Positions 1-9,921 of a stretch of DNA of 48,298 nt are shown piece after piece. Source of the stretch: Chlamydomonas sphaeroides (lineage: Eukaryota > Chlorophyta > Chlorophyceae > Chlamydomonadales > Chlamydomonadaceae); NCBI GenBank assembly GCA_001662425.1, contig BDDC01000412.1:3975-52272 (forward strand), in the 5' to 3' direction. The stretch's first letter is position 1, and every line of letters starts with the position of its first letter. The notes below the pieces were generated by a model. That model saw only the letters and a program-made list of their open reading frames with translations. It searched no databases and was not told the DNA's origin. The position numbers and the translations under genes were made by a program.

Positions 1-85
1 CGGGCCCAACCAGGCCCACCCGCACCCACCGAAAGACACTAACCCCAATCCCTCCACCCCCGCTCCCCCGCCGCCCGCGCACCAC

Positions 86-2756
86 GTGCCGCCGCACGCC
101 CAGCACGTGGTAGATCATCAGCGCCGGCCCGCCCCCCTCGGTGCGCTCCTCGCCGTACGCTGCCTTGCTGCCCGCGGCAGCGCCCGAGCCGCCGCGCGCC
201 TTGCTGCTGGCGCCTGCACCAGGGCGGCCAGGGCGGGAGACGTTGGGGCATGGGCGGCATCACGCGGTGCCCGCCCCACCCCACGGCCGCAGCGCGGCTG
301 GGTTCATGAAAGCGGCTGTGCGTCGTCCAAACCCGACCGAGCGTGGGGGGGTGATCAAGCTGACATCTATCAAGGCCACTTCCCTTGCTGCAGATCGCTA
401 CTGCGGTATCACGCAAAGAGGTGCCCACCCTGCGTCCCATGGGTCGGGCGCCTCGGGCCCGGCCCTGCCGTACCTGGCGTGGCCACGGGCAGCATGGACT
501 CCAGGGCCAGCACCAGCAGGAACACGGCGAACCAGGGCACGTACCTGGCGGTGCACGCGGGGGGCGGCGAGGGCAGCGCGTGCGGCACGGACACAGGCAG
601 AGGGCGCGCCTGGCAGGTGGGGTGAGGGGTGCGGGGTGCGGGGGGGCGGACGCCGCGCTGGCGGCGCCCGCCGGCGCCTCGAACCCCCCGCGCTCAGGGC
701 CGTGCGCAGCTGCGCACCGTGCCGGCTGCACGCCCCGCCGAGGTGCACTGGAGCAGCGCTCGCTCGACGGGCGGCCGGCGGGCATCCCGGCCTCCCAAAC
801 GCATGCCTGGCCTACTCGCGCCCCGCCCCGTGGCCCGTGCGCTGGCAGCCCCCTCCACGCCTCTCAGCCCCCCGAGGGCTCGCTCACCACACGGGCGGCA
901 GGCAGCCCACTATGAGCGACCAGCGCCACGCAGGCAGACCCCCGTACTCCTTCCGGCCCTCAGGCCGTCTGCAGGGAGGGGGGGGGGGCAGGGGGCCAAG
1001 CAGGGAGGCCAGAGGCCGGGGCGTCGGGGCGGCGCGGGGGACTGAGGACTGGACCCCCGGCACTGGCTTTGCCTTGTCAGCCAGCCCCGCCCACCCAAAG
1101 CCCCATGCGCCACTCGTCAATCCCATACGCTACAACAAAGCTCAATCCCCTAATCCACCAATGCACCACGCATCTGCCTCAGGCCCCGCCTCAGCACCAG
1201 CGCACCCGCCCCACCTGTCCCACGCCTCATAAGCCCGCACCACAGCCGCTTTCTCGGCATCCCGCACCTTCCAGCTCCCACGCCATCCCCCTGCCCCTGC
1301 CTGGCTCCACCATCCCCCACCGGTGCCTGCACGGCCCCCCCCCCCACCACCACCACCGCACCTCGACATGAGGATGGCGGTGACCAGGAAGCCCACAGTG
1401 ATGGCCACCATGAGCGCCCGCTTGAGCGCCGCGCGCGACAGCAGCAGCAGCGTGGCCAGAACCCCGAAGCAGCCCTGCAGCGAGCCGACGCGCTGCGGGA
1501 CGGACGGTGCAGGCGCGCGGTAGGAGGGCAGTGTGCCGGAGTTGGGGGCGCAGACGGCGAGGACCAGTGGGGCACACAGCGCAGCGGCCGCACGTCACGG
1601 GGCGGCGTGCCGCGGGGCGGGGACAGCGGTGCGACGCAATGGTGCAAGGTCGGACCGCAGCCGCGGTCCCCCAACCCCGGCGCGCTGCACCCCGTGTGCG
1701 CACCTCGGCGCTCTGCCTCAGCTGCTCGTCCCGCAGGTAGGCGTCGATCTGCGCCTGCGGGCAGCGCACGCACACCGGGCGATGGGCGCGAGCCTTGGAG
1801 CCGGCGGCGCCATGCATCCGACACGGGAGGCGGGTGCAGTGATCGCGGCGCTGGCCGGGCGAGCGCGGCGCAGGTGCCACATGCGTTGCGGCGGAAGGGC
1901 CGGCTGGCTGGCGCTGGGGGCTGGAGCCCGCACCCTTATTGCCCAACGCGGCGACGTTGCCATCACCCGCCGACCAGCAGGCGTTGCTTGCTCGTCCTGC
2001 GGCTGCCTCCTGCCACCTCGCTCCCCAGCCACCCACCATGTCGTCCCCCTCAAAGGAGAAGCCGCTGGCGCCGCCGCCCACACCGATGCTGCCGCCCGGC
2101 GGCCTAGCCTGCTGGCCGCCGGCTGCGGGCTTGGCGGGCCCCGGCATCACGTGCAGGTCACCGGCCGCGCTGGGGGCGCGCAGCAGCGCCGACGGCTGGC
2201 GTTCAGTCTGCGGGGCAGGGCGGGGATGGAGGTTGGGGAGGGAGGGGGCCGGCGGCGTGAGCGGTCGGGTGGCGCCATGGCACGTGGCGCTGGCTGGGGC
2301 TGGGGCTGCATGCGCTGTGCCGCAGGGTGGCAGCGCAGGTTGCTGTAGTGGGTGAATTGGCTGATGGGTACGCGTGGGGAAGTGTGTGGGTACATGTGCG
2401 GTTGTGCATACCTGGAAAGGAGTCCATGCCGAAGGGCCTCGAGCGCCCGCGGCCGCGCCCGAGGCGCCACCAGCCCGAACCGGCGCGGGCCCCGCCGGAG
2501 GGGGGTGGTCAGAGCGGCCCCAGGCTGAGCCAAGCAGCGCCGACTTCTCATCGGCGTGGGGTTCGTCGAGCGGCTCGGGCGCGCGAGTAGACGTGGCCGC
2601 GCCGGCGGCAGCGCCATGTGGGTCGGGGGCCGCCGCGCCTTGCTGCCGCGCGAAGGGAGACCCGCTGCCGTTGACGAGAACCTCCTGGAGCTCGACAGGT
2701 CCGCGCATCCGGGGACCCGTGGCTGGGGCGGAGCTGGGGCCGGGGCCGGCGTCCAT
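86..2756 (-). CDS. Putative MscS-like (MSL-type) mechanosensitive channel, N-terminal part; continues beyond the left edge
   Basis: Seven exons join in phase on the minus strand: 2756-2412, 2207-2037, 1754-1704, 1492-1362, 968-888, 544-474 and 213-86 (the last donor is tentative). The first roughly 190 residues are a low-complexity, Pro/Ala/Gly-rich cytosolic region. Hydrophobic segments follow: one ending LVTAILMSR, one around AWRWSLIVGCLPPVW, and YVPWFAVFLLVLALES. Then comes a Gly/Ala-rich charged loop and LMIYHVLGVRR. In plant MSL proteins an aromatic WKW-type motif opens a membrane helix and a YFVYGxRK-type motif starts the next; WRW and YHVLGVRR match that pattern. The pore-lining helix and beta domain would lie beyond the window, so the family call is an inference. 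Another multi-pass protein with a long disordered N-terminus is possible. The ATG at 2756 is the first in frame. Confidence 0.5.
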
Positions 2757-2852
2757 CGTGTTTTTTTAGGCCACACTCTGGTGGTGGGTTCTTCTGGTTG
2801 CCTCTAGGCACAGCTCAGAGCCGAGGCGTCTACCGCAGCCGCCTCAGCAGCT

Positions 2853-2860
2853 CAATATAG
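2853..2860 (-). promoter_or_regulatory. CAATATAG element, possible TATA-type box of the channel gene
   Basis: The plus strand reads CAATATAG, so the minus strand reads CTATATTG, 97 bp upstream of the minus-strand start codon at 2756. The same core occurs in the S4/transporter and RecQ/DUF300 divergent promoters. A TATA role is inferred from position and composition. Confidence 0.35.
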
Positions 2861-3546
2861 CTGCACGTTGACGTTTGCTCGTGCGCGGTGGTGCAGTTCG
2901 CTTATGCGTTCGGCTCGTCATGCGTCAGGCGTGAGCCCGAGGCTTACGCCGTCCTGCCCTAAATGTGTCTTGTTATTTATTTGGTCGCAGGTCCCGATGT
3001 GTTGCAAAGCTAGCGTTTTTATGGATGGCGACTGCGAACCTTCTTTTCTTGGCAGCGCTGAGCCCCTGTTGGCCCAAGTGTTTGTGTGATGCTGTTGTAG
3101 CGTGCGCTTGTGGTATGCCTGGGGCGAGGAAGGCACAACGAATGAGCGCGGGAATCCGCCCACGGCCACACCACACGCCCACGGCGACCCACCCCACGAG
3201 CCCTCCGTCCCCACCCAGGAGCTAAATCTCGCCACCCACCCCCCACCGCCACACGACATAGATGAACCCCCTGCGCAAGGCCCCCAGCTCGTAGCCCTGA
3301 GAGGGCCAGCAGCGTGCCAGGGTAGCGTCTCTTGGTTCCTTGTCGCGCGGGGAGATCACACCAAGGCGCTGTTGGACTGGCGCTTTGAATTAGCACCAGC
3401 GTCATCAAGCGTCAGGGCTGTGCAAAAATCGGTTCGCCTTGTCGCCGAGAAAGCTGTCCGGTCCGGCTCCCCATGCTTCCCTGCGTGCGCGTTGCGCCCC
3501 GCACTCCAATGCCGCATTCCACATTGAACCTACAGAATTATTGTAG

Positions 3547-3555
3547 TAAATATAG
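3547..3555 (+). promoter_or_regulatory. TATA-like element of TBP-like gene A
   Basis: TAAATATAG lies about 58-66 bp upstream of the ATG at 3613, in a locally AT-rich stretch. It contains the AATATAG core seen at other promoters in this window. Its use as a TATA box is inferred. Confidence 0.35.
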
Positions 3556-3612
3556 AAAGCTTCTGTTGAGTTCTATCACGTAAACATGCCCTAGCTAGCG
3601 TAGCGTCGAGAA

Positions 3613-5304
3613 ATGTTTCAAACAACCATGGATGCAGACATTGAATCAGCGATGGCATCGCACGTCTCGGGCTACAGGCCGCAAGTGAGCAACGTCGTGG
3701 CCACGGCGGACTTGGGCACCATGGTCGACATCGACAAGATCGCCATGGCCACGAAGAATTGTACGCGCAAGACAAGAGTAAGCCTTGATGCGGCCAGCAG
3801 CTTGCAAGGGCCGGGCGGTTGGGCGGGGCGGGGCACGCCGGGCGCCTGGCGGGGCGGCGGGCATGCTGGCCGATCTGGCCTCCCTAGCTCCCTGAGTGCC
3901 CATATGCCCGCGCTGCCACCCACTTCCCGCGTTGCCCCCGTGCCGACCCCCGGCCCCCCGACCGCCTGCCCGCGTCGTCATCCGCCACCTCAAGCTCAAG
4001 GCCACGGTGGACATCTGCCCGTCCGGCAAGATCGTGGGTACTGGGCGCAGGGCCTTGCCAGGGTGCCGCACTGTGCACACGCAGAAGCGCGTACCGCATG
4101 CCCCGCCTGGTGCCCCGCGCAGAAGTGCAACGGCGCCGCCAGCAAAGATGACGCGCGAGCGGCGCTGCATCACGTGAGCGCCGCATGAGGGGCGATGCCA
4201 TCCGGCCGGGAGGGTGTGAGGGCCTGCCGACCGGGGAGGCAGGGCAGAGCGGGGAGGCCTGGGCCAGCGGCAGCAGGACCCAGAGGCGGCGCTCGTGGCC
4301 CTCGCGCCGTGGCGTGGGCGGTTCCCTACATGCCCCGCCACGGCGCAGGCCCGCCAGTCGGGTGCTGCCGCTAGTAAGGCTACGCTTCTATGTAAAAGCG
4401 CCACCCCAGGCATGAACGTATCTCCGCTGCGAGATATGAGCGACCGCCGGCGGGCCGTTGCCGAGGGGGCTTAGGCGCAGGGGCTGAGGGGTGGCATGTC
4501 GGAAGGGGCGGCATGTCGCAACTATAGCAACCGGCTCTTGCTGGAGCGCCCCGAGAGGCTGTGGGACAAGGAGCGCAGCGTTATGACGCCATGGCTCCAG
4601 GCGTGCTCTGGGGCTCTGGGCGCGCTGGCCTCGGCGCGCTCGCCCCGGGGGACCACACACGAGGTTGTGCGCTTTGGGGGCCCACCTCATGACAGGTGGG
4701 CACGGTTCATTGACAGCTTTAAGTTAAATGTCGGGACCTTGAATATGGACGACGGAATAGAATGCAGCACTGAAGACCCACTGAACATAGCCCATGCAGT
4801 ACAACCTTGTGCGGAGTAGTGGCCCTTCACGGATGTCGGTGTGCCCGAGACCCCTTAAAACACCCCGGCGACAACCGCATAATAATGACGACCGACTGTT
4901 TGCGTCTGGTCAGGGTGGCCTCTTTTGGGGGGCGAGCCATGCACCCATGCGCAGCTGGGGAGGTTTATTGACAGCTCCCTCCGCCGGGGCTTGCCGCCGG
5001 GGGCCTGCTGCGGGCCCCGACCCACATGGCGACGCTACTGGGCTGCGACCCGGCGTACTACAAAAACGGAGGCGTGGCGGCGCTGCCGCAGTCAGCAGGC
5101 CGGCCCGCCGCCCGCCAGCTCGTGCGCGCCGATTCTTTTCGGCCGGCCGCGTCGGTGACGGCGCCTGCCCTGGCGGCGCTGCTGCCCGCTGCGGCAGCGG
5201 GTGCGCCATGCTACCTGCCGCCGCCGTCGCCGCAGCGCCACCCGGGTGACGAGCTGGCGCCGCTGCTGGGCGCGTTCCTGCCGCCGCCCTCGCCGCGGCC
5301 TTGA
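3613..5304 (+). pseudogene. Divergent TBP-like gene A, probably decayed
   Basis: Remnants of a TATA-binding protein gene align with all six exons of canonical TBP-C. Exon 1 (3613-3777) encodes HVSGYRPQVSNVVATADLG and ends at a GTAAGC donor. The exon 2 equivalent (3971-4033, ending CPSGKI) lacks an AG acceptor at the homologous site. The nearest AGs, near 3887 and 3896, fit only if exon 1 ends early at a GTACGC donor. Exon 3 (4123-4173) has the family's exact 17-codon length. The exon 4 equivalent (from 4664) runs to TAG at 4817 unless a GTACAA donor at 4799 is used. The second-repeat motif is recognisable as LFASGQGGL, but an in-frame TGA follows GEVY at 4969. An open tail (5026-5304) ends in PPPSP motifs like TBP-B and TBP-C. 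The residues aligned with both first-repeat intercalating Phe are Pro and Cys. The sequence CGGTTCATTGACAGCT at 4703 nearly recurs at 4961, perhaps a local duplication. Non-canonical splicing of a fast-evolving gene is the alternative. Confidence 0.7.
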
Positions 5305-5911
5305 GGCTGCGATGTGGGTTGGTGGGTGGTTGCCGCCTGGCCCGGGTTGGGTTGGCGTAGCCGGGGACGGCCGTATGCAGATATTGTGCAGTAGAGAAAG
5401 CCTTGTGGAAAGGCGTGAAGATAAAGTGGCATAAGGCGGATGCATGATCCGGATGCGGCTTGGCATGGGATGAGTCGGCTTCACCCAGGCATGGCTGTGC
5501 GCTGGCACACCGCATGTGGGCGAGGCCTTCACCCGGGCATGGGCGTGCGCGGTGCGTGTCATACCGGTGTGCCTGGGAGCTGGCGACAGTTAGAGAGTGG
5601 TGCCAGCACTGACGGCCAAGGCTTATGTTTGGTGTAGGTCTTTACAGTCGGACGCGTCAAAACTTACAATTTGAGGTAAGTACATGCGGGCAACGCGGCG
5701 GCTGTGTGCGCAGGCAGGAGGCTCCTCCTGCACAGGGGCGCCGCAGCTCCCGCAGCGCTCCCGCTCTGTGCTGTAGTATGCCGTATGTGCGATGTCGCTG
5801 TGCGTAGGCCTGTGCGCACGGGCCGTGTAGGGTGGATGTCTTGCATGTCCGAGGCATGAAGGGGGCGGTACGGTGGCCTCCCCTGAGTTAAACCTGTCGC
5901 TCAAGAGTCGC

Positions 5912-6060
5912 ACCCGACACACAAGCACTGGTGCAGGATTTTGGCCTTTGCGCCCGCACATCAGCTGACGCCGCCGCAGCCGCACCCCTTTCGTTCATAT
6001 GGGTGAGGTGAATGGCATGTGCCATGCGGCGGCTTGGCTTGCGAGTGGTTGGCCCACACG
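5912..6060 (+). repeat. Intergenic block homologous to 9544-9695
   Basis: The best-preserved part is about 28 bp (near 5957-5984) that matches the sequence near 9593-9620 at roughly 25 of 28 positions by eye. It is followed by a looser match containing GGCTTGG and GGTTGG motifs. It marks a duplicated unit that includes non-coding DNA between the TBP copies. Confidence 0.6.
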
Positions 6061-6388
6061 CGCGAACGCGCGGGGGGAAGACGGGGTTGGCCGCCACGGT
6101 TTGCGTGCTGGTCCGGTGCGATTGTCTTCATGTGCGCCTGTTCTTGAAGCCTTACCAATCGTTTCATGTCATACTGCGAAATACACTACATTCTCACTAC
6201 ACAGACAATATACACAAGGTGCTCGTCGCGACGACCTTCGCTAGGCAATCTTGCCTGGCATCCTTGAACGTGCGCCAACTGAAGCAGATCAGCCAGCTAT
6301 CCCCGACGTTTAGATTTAAGTTGTTGTCAAGGAGGAGCCGCCGGTCGCGGAGTTCAGGTCAGAAGTTCCAGATGGTCGGGGTGCTGGT

Positions 6389-6512
6389 CAGAATTCGGCC
6401 AAGGGGCCTCTCCTGCATTGGAGCGTGCGTTACACAGGATGGCATGCATCACGCTTCGGGCGTTGCATTCAGCACTGGAGCGAGCACACGGCAGGGGGGC
6501 AGAATTCGGCCA
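6389..6512 (+). repeat. Direct repeat CAGAATTCGGCCA upstream of TBP-like B
   Basis: The 13-mer CAGAATTCGGCCA occurs at 6389-6401 and again at 6500-6512. A looser pair, TGGAGCGTGCG and TGGAGCGAGCA, lies between them. The arrangement sits just upstream of the GGTCCGAT cluster and the TATA box of gene B. Confidence 0.6.
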
Positions 6513-6517
6513 CCACC

Positions 6518-6566
6518 GGTCCGATGGTCCGATTCGCCGCATTGGCCGGACCGATTGGGGTCCGAT
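6518..6566 (+). promoter_or_regulatory. Cluster of GGTCCGAT boxes in the TBP-like B promoter
   Basis: GGTCCGAT is present at 6518-6525, 6526-6533 (directly abutting the first) and 6559-6566, with a one-base variant GGACCGAT at 6548-6555. The last box ends 10 bp before a TATA box. The spacing suggests binding sites of a sequence-specific factor. No known factor is assigned. Confidence 0.5.
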
Positions 6567-6575
6567 GCAAGAGTC

Positions 6576-6583
6576 TATATATG
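6576..6583 (+). promoter_or_regulatory. TATA box of TBP-like gene B
   Basis: TATATATG, in the context GTCTATATATGCC, lies about 210 bp upstream of the ATG at 6794. A start site near 6605 and a leader of about 190 nt would follow from the usual spacing. It is the clearest TATA box in the window. Confidence 0.6.
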
Positions 6584-6793
6584 CCCCCCTGTGCGTCACC
6601 CTTATACCATATAAGGTCGAGGTGCATAACACACTACACTTCTTTCACAAGTCGTCCTTTGTGAACTCGCCAACCCCTGTCGCGTTGCAAGAAGCTACTT
6701 GCGCGCACGTCGCCGCTTGCTGCAATCGTTTCCTGCTTAATTCCTGAGCGCTGCTGCCGGAACGCAAGGCCGAGCGCTCGCCGTCAACTTGCC

Positions 6794-8910
6794 ATGAACA
6801 TCGCTGCGCCAAACAGCTCGGCCATCCCAGAGCTCAAGGACATTCCAGCAGCCATGGCTATCCAAGAGATCGATGCCAAGCCAGAGCGCACATCTGAGCA
6901 GATAGAGGCGGAGATGTCGCAACACGCATCCGGCATTACGCCGCGGCTGGTCAACGTCGTAGCCAAGGCGAACCTGGGCACCAAGCTCGGCGTCGAGGGC
7001 CTTGACTACATTGCCGAGCGCATGATCAACTCCGAGTACACTTCCGGGTAACGCATGCTCGGACCAGGGGCTGCCAGGACTAGACACAGGTTGTGCAAAC
7101 CCGGGCGGAGGGCTCACTTTCCCGTCCTAACGCCCACCCCCCATCCACCCACCCTCCTTTCCCCCAGGAAGACTAGCATGAACCTGGGCTACCTCAAGCC
7201 GAGGGCCACGGTGACAATCCGCTCGACTGGGGAGATGGTAGGTGTTGCAGGCTTGCAGCGGCTCGGCTCTCACGTCGGTACCCCGTGGACGCGGGCCATC
7301 ATGCCCACGGCCCTGCCACACATTGCACCTCCGGTGCCCGAGTTGGGACTGCTTGTTATGTAGCCCACGCGCTCAGCCAGGAGCGCCTGCCCTCGGCTGT
7401 GTGGCATGATGCGCTCGCAGGTGTGCAGCGGCGCCGATAGCGTGGCGGGCGCAAGGGCTGCGCTCGAGCGCGTGAGTGGCAGCGCGCGGCCTGGGTTGAA
7501 AAAAGTGAAAGCCTAGACTGATGTAGACCGACGGAGGCTGGGGTTCTCGGTGGCGGGCGGGACGAGTCCCAGCCAAGTCCAGGAGGTCTCCTGGTTGCTG
7601 TGCGTTGCGCCGGGCTTGGCCTCACGCCTGCTGCAATTGAACGTGAGAGCAGCGGCTGAGCTGCACTGAGCTGCCAGCTCTCGACCTCCTGCTCTTGACG
7701 TGCACGGCACCCTGCCCCCGCTTGCCCTGCCGCTCCAAAGAGCGCGCGGCGGGTGCGGGCGCTGCGCGGCCGGCGCTTCCTGGCCGCCGAGTGCACGGGA
7801 TTCAAGGTCGTGAACATCGTGGCGTCCTGCCACGTGCAGTTCCCCGTCGACCTGGAGGCCCTAAGCACAGTGCATGGCTGCACCACGACCACGCCTGGCG
7901 AGGCAAGCCCTAGCCAGCGCAGGGGCAGTTGCTCTAAGGCTCCACACCGTGCAGGGGGCCTCGATCCCCATAGCCCCCGCCGCGCAGCGGCTGGGTGGTA
8001 CCATACGGTAGTCGTAACTCTGCGAACTCTGCTTAAGGCCGCCACACCGGCCGCGGCCGCAACCAGCCGAAAAAACAGACGAAGTCAAGAACTTGTAGTC
8101 TTGTACCTGCAATCCTGTGCACCCGACAATTCATCCATAAGCCGAGTGCCGTCCACGCTCCATGGGCTGAGCCCGTTTACAGCAGATGGCGCCCCGTGCG
8201 GTCTGGGCTGTGCGCAGAAGGCCCGCGTGCCCCTGTGCCTGCTGCGCCCCCTCGCTCTCGCACCAGCAGACACGCTCCGGCCCTGCACCGTACCTCCCCG
8301 AGCTCGGGACAGCGGCCGGTCCGGGGCTGCTGTACAAGATGGCGCAGCCCAAGGTCACGTTGCGCATCCACCACACGGGCAGTGTCGTACTCATGGGTAC
8401 GGCACGGTGGGGCGGCTGTGGAGGCTGGGACCTGGGGCAAGCTCGGCTGGTCGGCCTGTACGGCAGGCGGCGCGACGGGACTGGGCAGGGTTTGTGTCTT
8501 TGTCACCCACCACGCCGCATTCAGGCGCTTAGGCAAGGTCTTTCTCCAAGCCCCCCTGTCTTGCCTTTGCCCGGGCCTACCTGCCTGGCCTGCCAGGGGC
8601 CAAGAGTCGCGCCGAGATCTACCTGGCCTTCATGAACATATACCCCCTCCTGAGCAAGTACCGTATGGCCGACATGCCGGCGCCCTTCTCGGCGGCACTG
8701 CCGCCGACTCAAACCGGGCAGGCCGCTGCCAGCAACCTTACCGGCGCGGGCCCGGCCCCAGCGGCTGCGTCGGCGGCGATGCCGCTGACGCCGCCGCAGG
8801 TGGCTGACATGGCGCACCTCTCCCTGTCGCCGCCCTCTCCCGAGCGCTGCGAGCTGGCGCCAATGCCCGGCGCATACGTGCCCCCGCCCTCGCCGCAGCA
8901 CTACTATTAA
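6794..8910 (+). CDS. Intact divergent TATA-binding protein-related factor (TBP-like B)
   Basis: Six exons join in phase: 6794-7047, 7168-7237, 7421-7471, 7741-7902, 8267-8396 and 8597-8910, giving 326 aa. Intron 4 uses a GC donor (GAG|GCAAGC). Exon structure matches canonical TBP-C downstream. Both TBP repeats are recognisable: ITPRLVNVVAKANLG, then FKVVNIVASCHVQFPVDLEA and YLPEL with LLYKMAQPK. The Asn residues of both repeats are kept. The four positions of the intercalating phenylalanines (yeast F99, F116, F190, F207) are Lys86, Arg103, Gly193 and His214, and there are short insertions of 4 residues in each half of the second repeat. The YEPEL surface, known to contact TFIIB, is largely kept as YLPEL. 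A roughly 75-residue Pro/Ala-rich tail ends with PPPSPQ motifs. It is therefore likely a nuclear factor that does not kink TATA DNA normally, comparable to animal TLF/TRF2. Exon 5 could instead start at 8270. Confidence 0.85.
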
Positions 8911-9921
8911 GACCTGGAGTCGTGTTTGACGTTGGCGATTTTGGTAAAACAATAATGAAACAAGAGTTGCATTGACTTGCTTGAAGTTGGCTGAACGGGC
9001 TGGGGCTGACAACGGCCGATGAATGTTGTCTTGGGGAGGGTGTGGAGGAAGGCAGCAGCATGTGGGAACCGGCCTTTGCGGTGGAATGAGGCCGCGCGGC
9101 TGCGCGATTGTTGTGAACTGCTGGTCGTGCTCGTAGCAAGCTGCTGCGGCGGACTGCTCGCATTGGGGCGGCCAGGTCTGCCGCGGTGTCGGGGCTGGTT
9201 TGCATACGTGCGCGGAGACGCCAACACCATGTCGCCGTACATGCATGTGTTGGGGTGGCGCTTCTTCCCGTGAGCCCGCTACGAGGTTTGATAGTGGGTC
9301 TGGACGCTAACCCATGTAACGATCTCCAGACCTAAAAGGACAAAGGAATCTAGGTTCGTTACACCTATCTAGCAACAGGCAGGGCTGCCGGGGGCCTGTA
9401 ACCCATCATGGCTCCGTGAGCGCATCAGAAGGCCGGTCGCCATATCCACGCGGCGGCACAGAGGAGCCATTTTTGGATCCGACGTTTTGGCACCGGGGCA
9501 CGCAAGGACATGACAGTGAGTGCCGGGCTTCATGGAGCAGCCTCCCGACACGTCCAAGCACTAAGGTGGTGCCTGCGGCCTGTGAGTTCCACGCACATCA
9601 CCTGAAGCCGCCCCAGCCGTAACACACGTATGCGGGGGCGAGCTGGATGGCATTCGGCCTGCGGCAGCTTGGCTCTCGGTTGGTTGACCTATCCGTGAGA
9701 GTGGGCAGATGGGCCTGGAATGCACGCACGGACAGTCTTGCAGGGTGCGCACCTCCTGGGCCCGACCGCGCCGCCTCCGCCGCTGTCTGGGCGCCCGCTG
9801 CTCGTGCGCCACGCCTCCTGCCCCCGCTGCGGCACGTGGGCTGTTCACCCACCTAGCGTCCTGATGTGACCGACGGGGTGGCCGCTGCTCCGCTGCCGCC
9901 GCTGCTCTGCTACGCCCCCAG
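8911..9921. other. Region between TBP-like B and pseudogene D
   Basis: No intact gene is seen. The sequence from about 9743 onward resembles intron 4 of TBP-C leading into its exon 5. The block 9544-9695 matches 5912-6060. Nothing resembling TBP exons 1-4 is recognisable, so the 5' part of copy D appears to have been lost. Confidence 0.5.
9544..9695 (+). repeat. Second copy of the TBP intergenic block
   Basis: Homologous to 5912-6060. Here it lies only about 230 bp upstream of the exon 5 copy of pseudogene D, whereas the first copy lies about 730 bp upstream of the ATG of gene B. A deletion of the 5' exons of copy D would explain the difference. Confidence 0.55.

Larger units (their letters stand above)
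2757..3612. other. Intergenic region between divergent genes
   Basis: About 0.86 kb separates the start of the minus-strand channel gene from the ATG of TBP-like gene A. It is less GC-rich than the genes. It contains AATATAG-type AT-rich elements at 2853-2860 and 3547-3555, listed separately. I see no convincing coding exon here. Confidence 0.6.
5305..6570. other. Intergenic region between TBP-like A and B
   Basis: No coding exon is recognisable. Near 5474-5500 and 5524-5552 a 26-bp sequence is imperfectly repeated (core TTCACCC-GGCATGG). The block 5912-6060 reappears upstream of pseudogene D. From about 6160 the base composition becomes less GC-rich, leading into the promoter of gene B. Confidence 0.5.

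Noticed and set aside
1227..2756. Single 509-codon minus-strand frame as one uninterrupted exon
   Set aside because: It spans clear introns of the channel gene. Frame, donors and acceptors support the spliced model, and the reading through the introns is low-complexity.
4794..5249. Long open frame through the 3' half of TBP-like A as a separate gene
   Set aside because: It contains the TBP repeat remnant LFASGQGGL and then leaves the tail frame, so it is better read as part of the decayed TBP copy.
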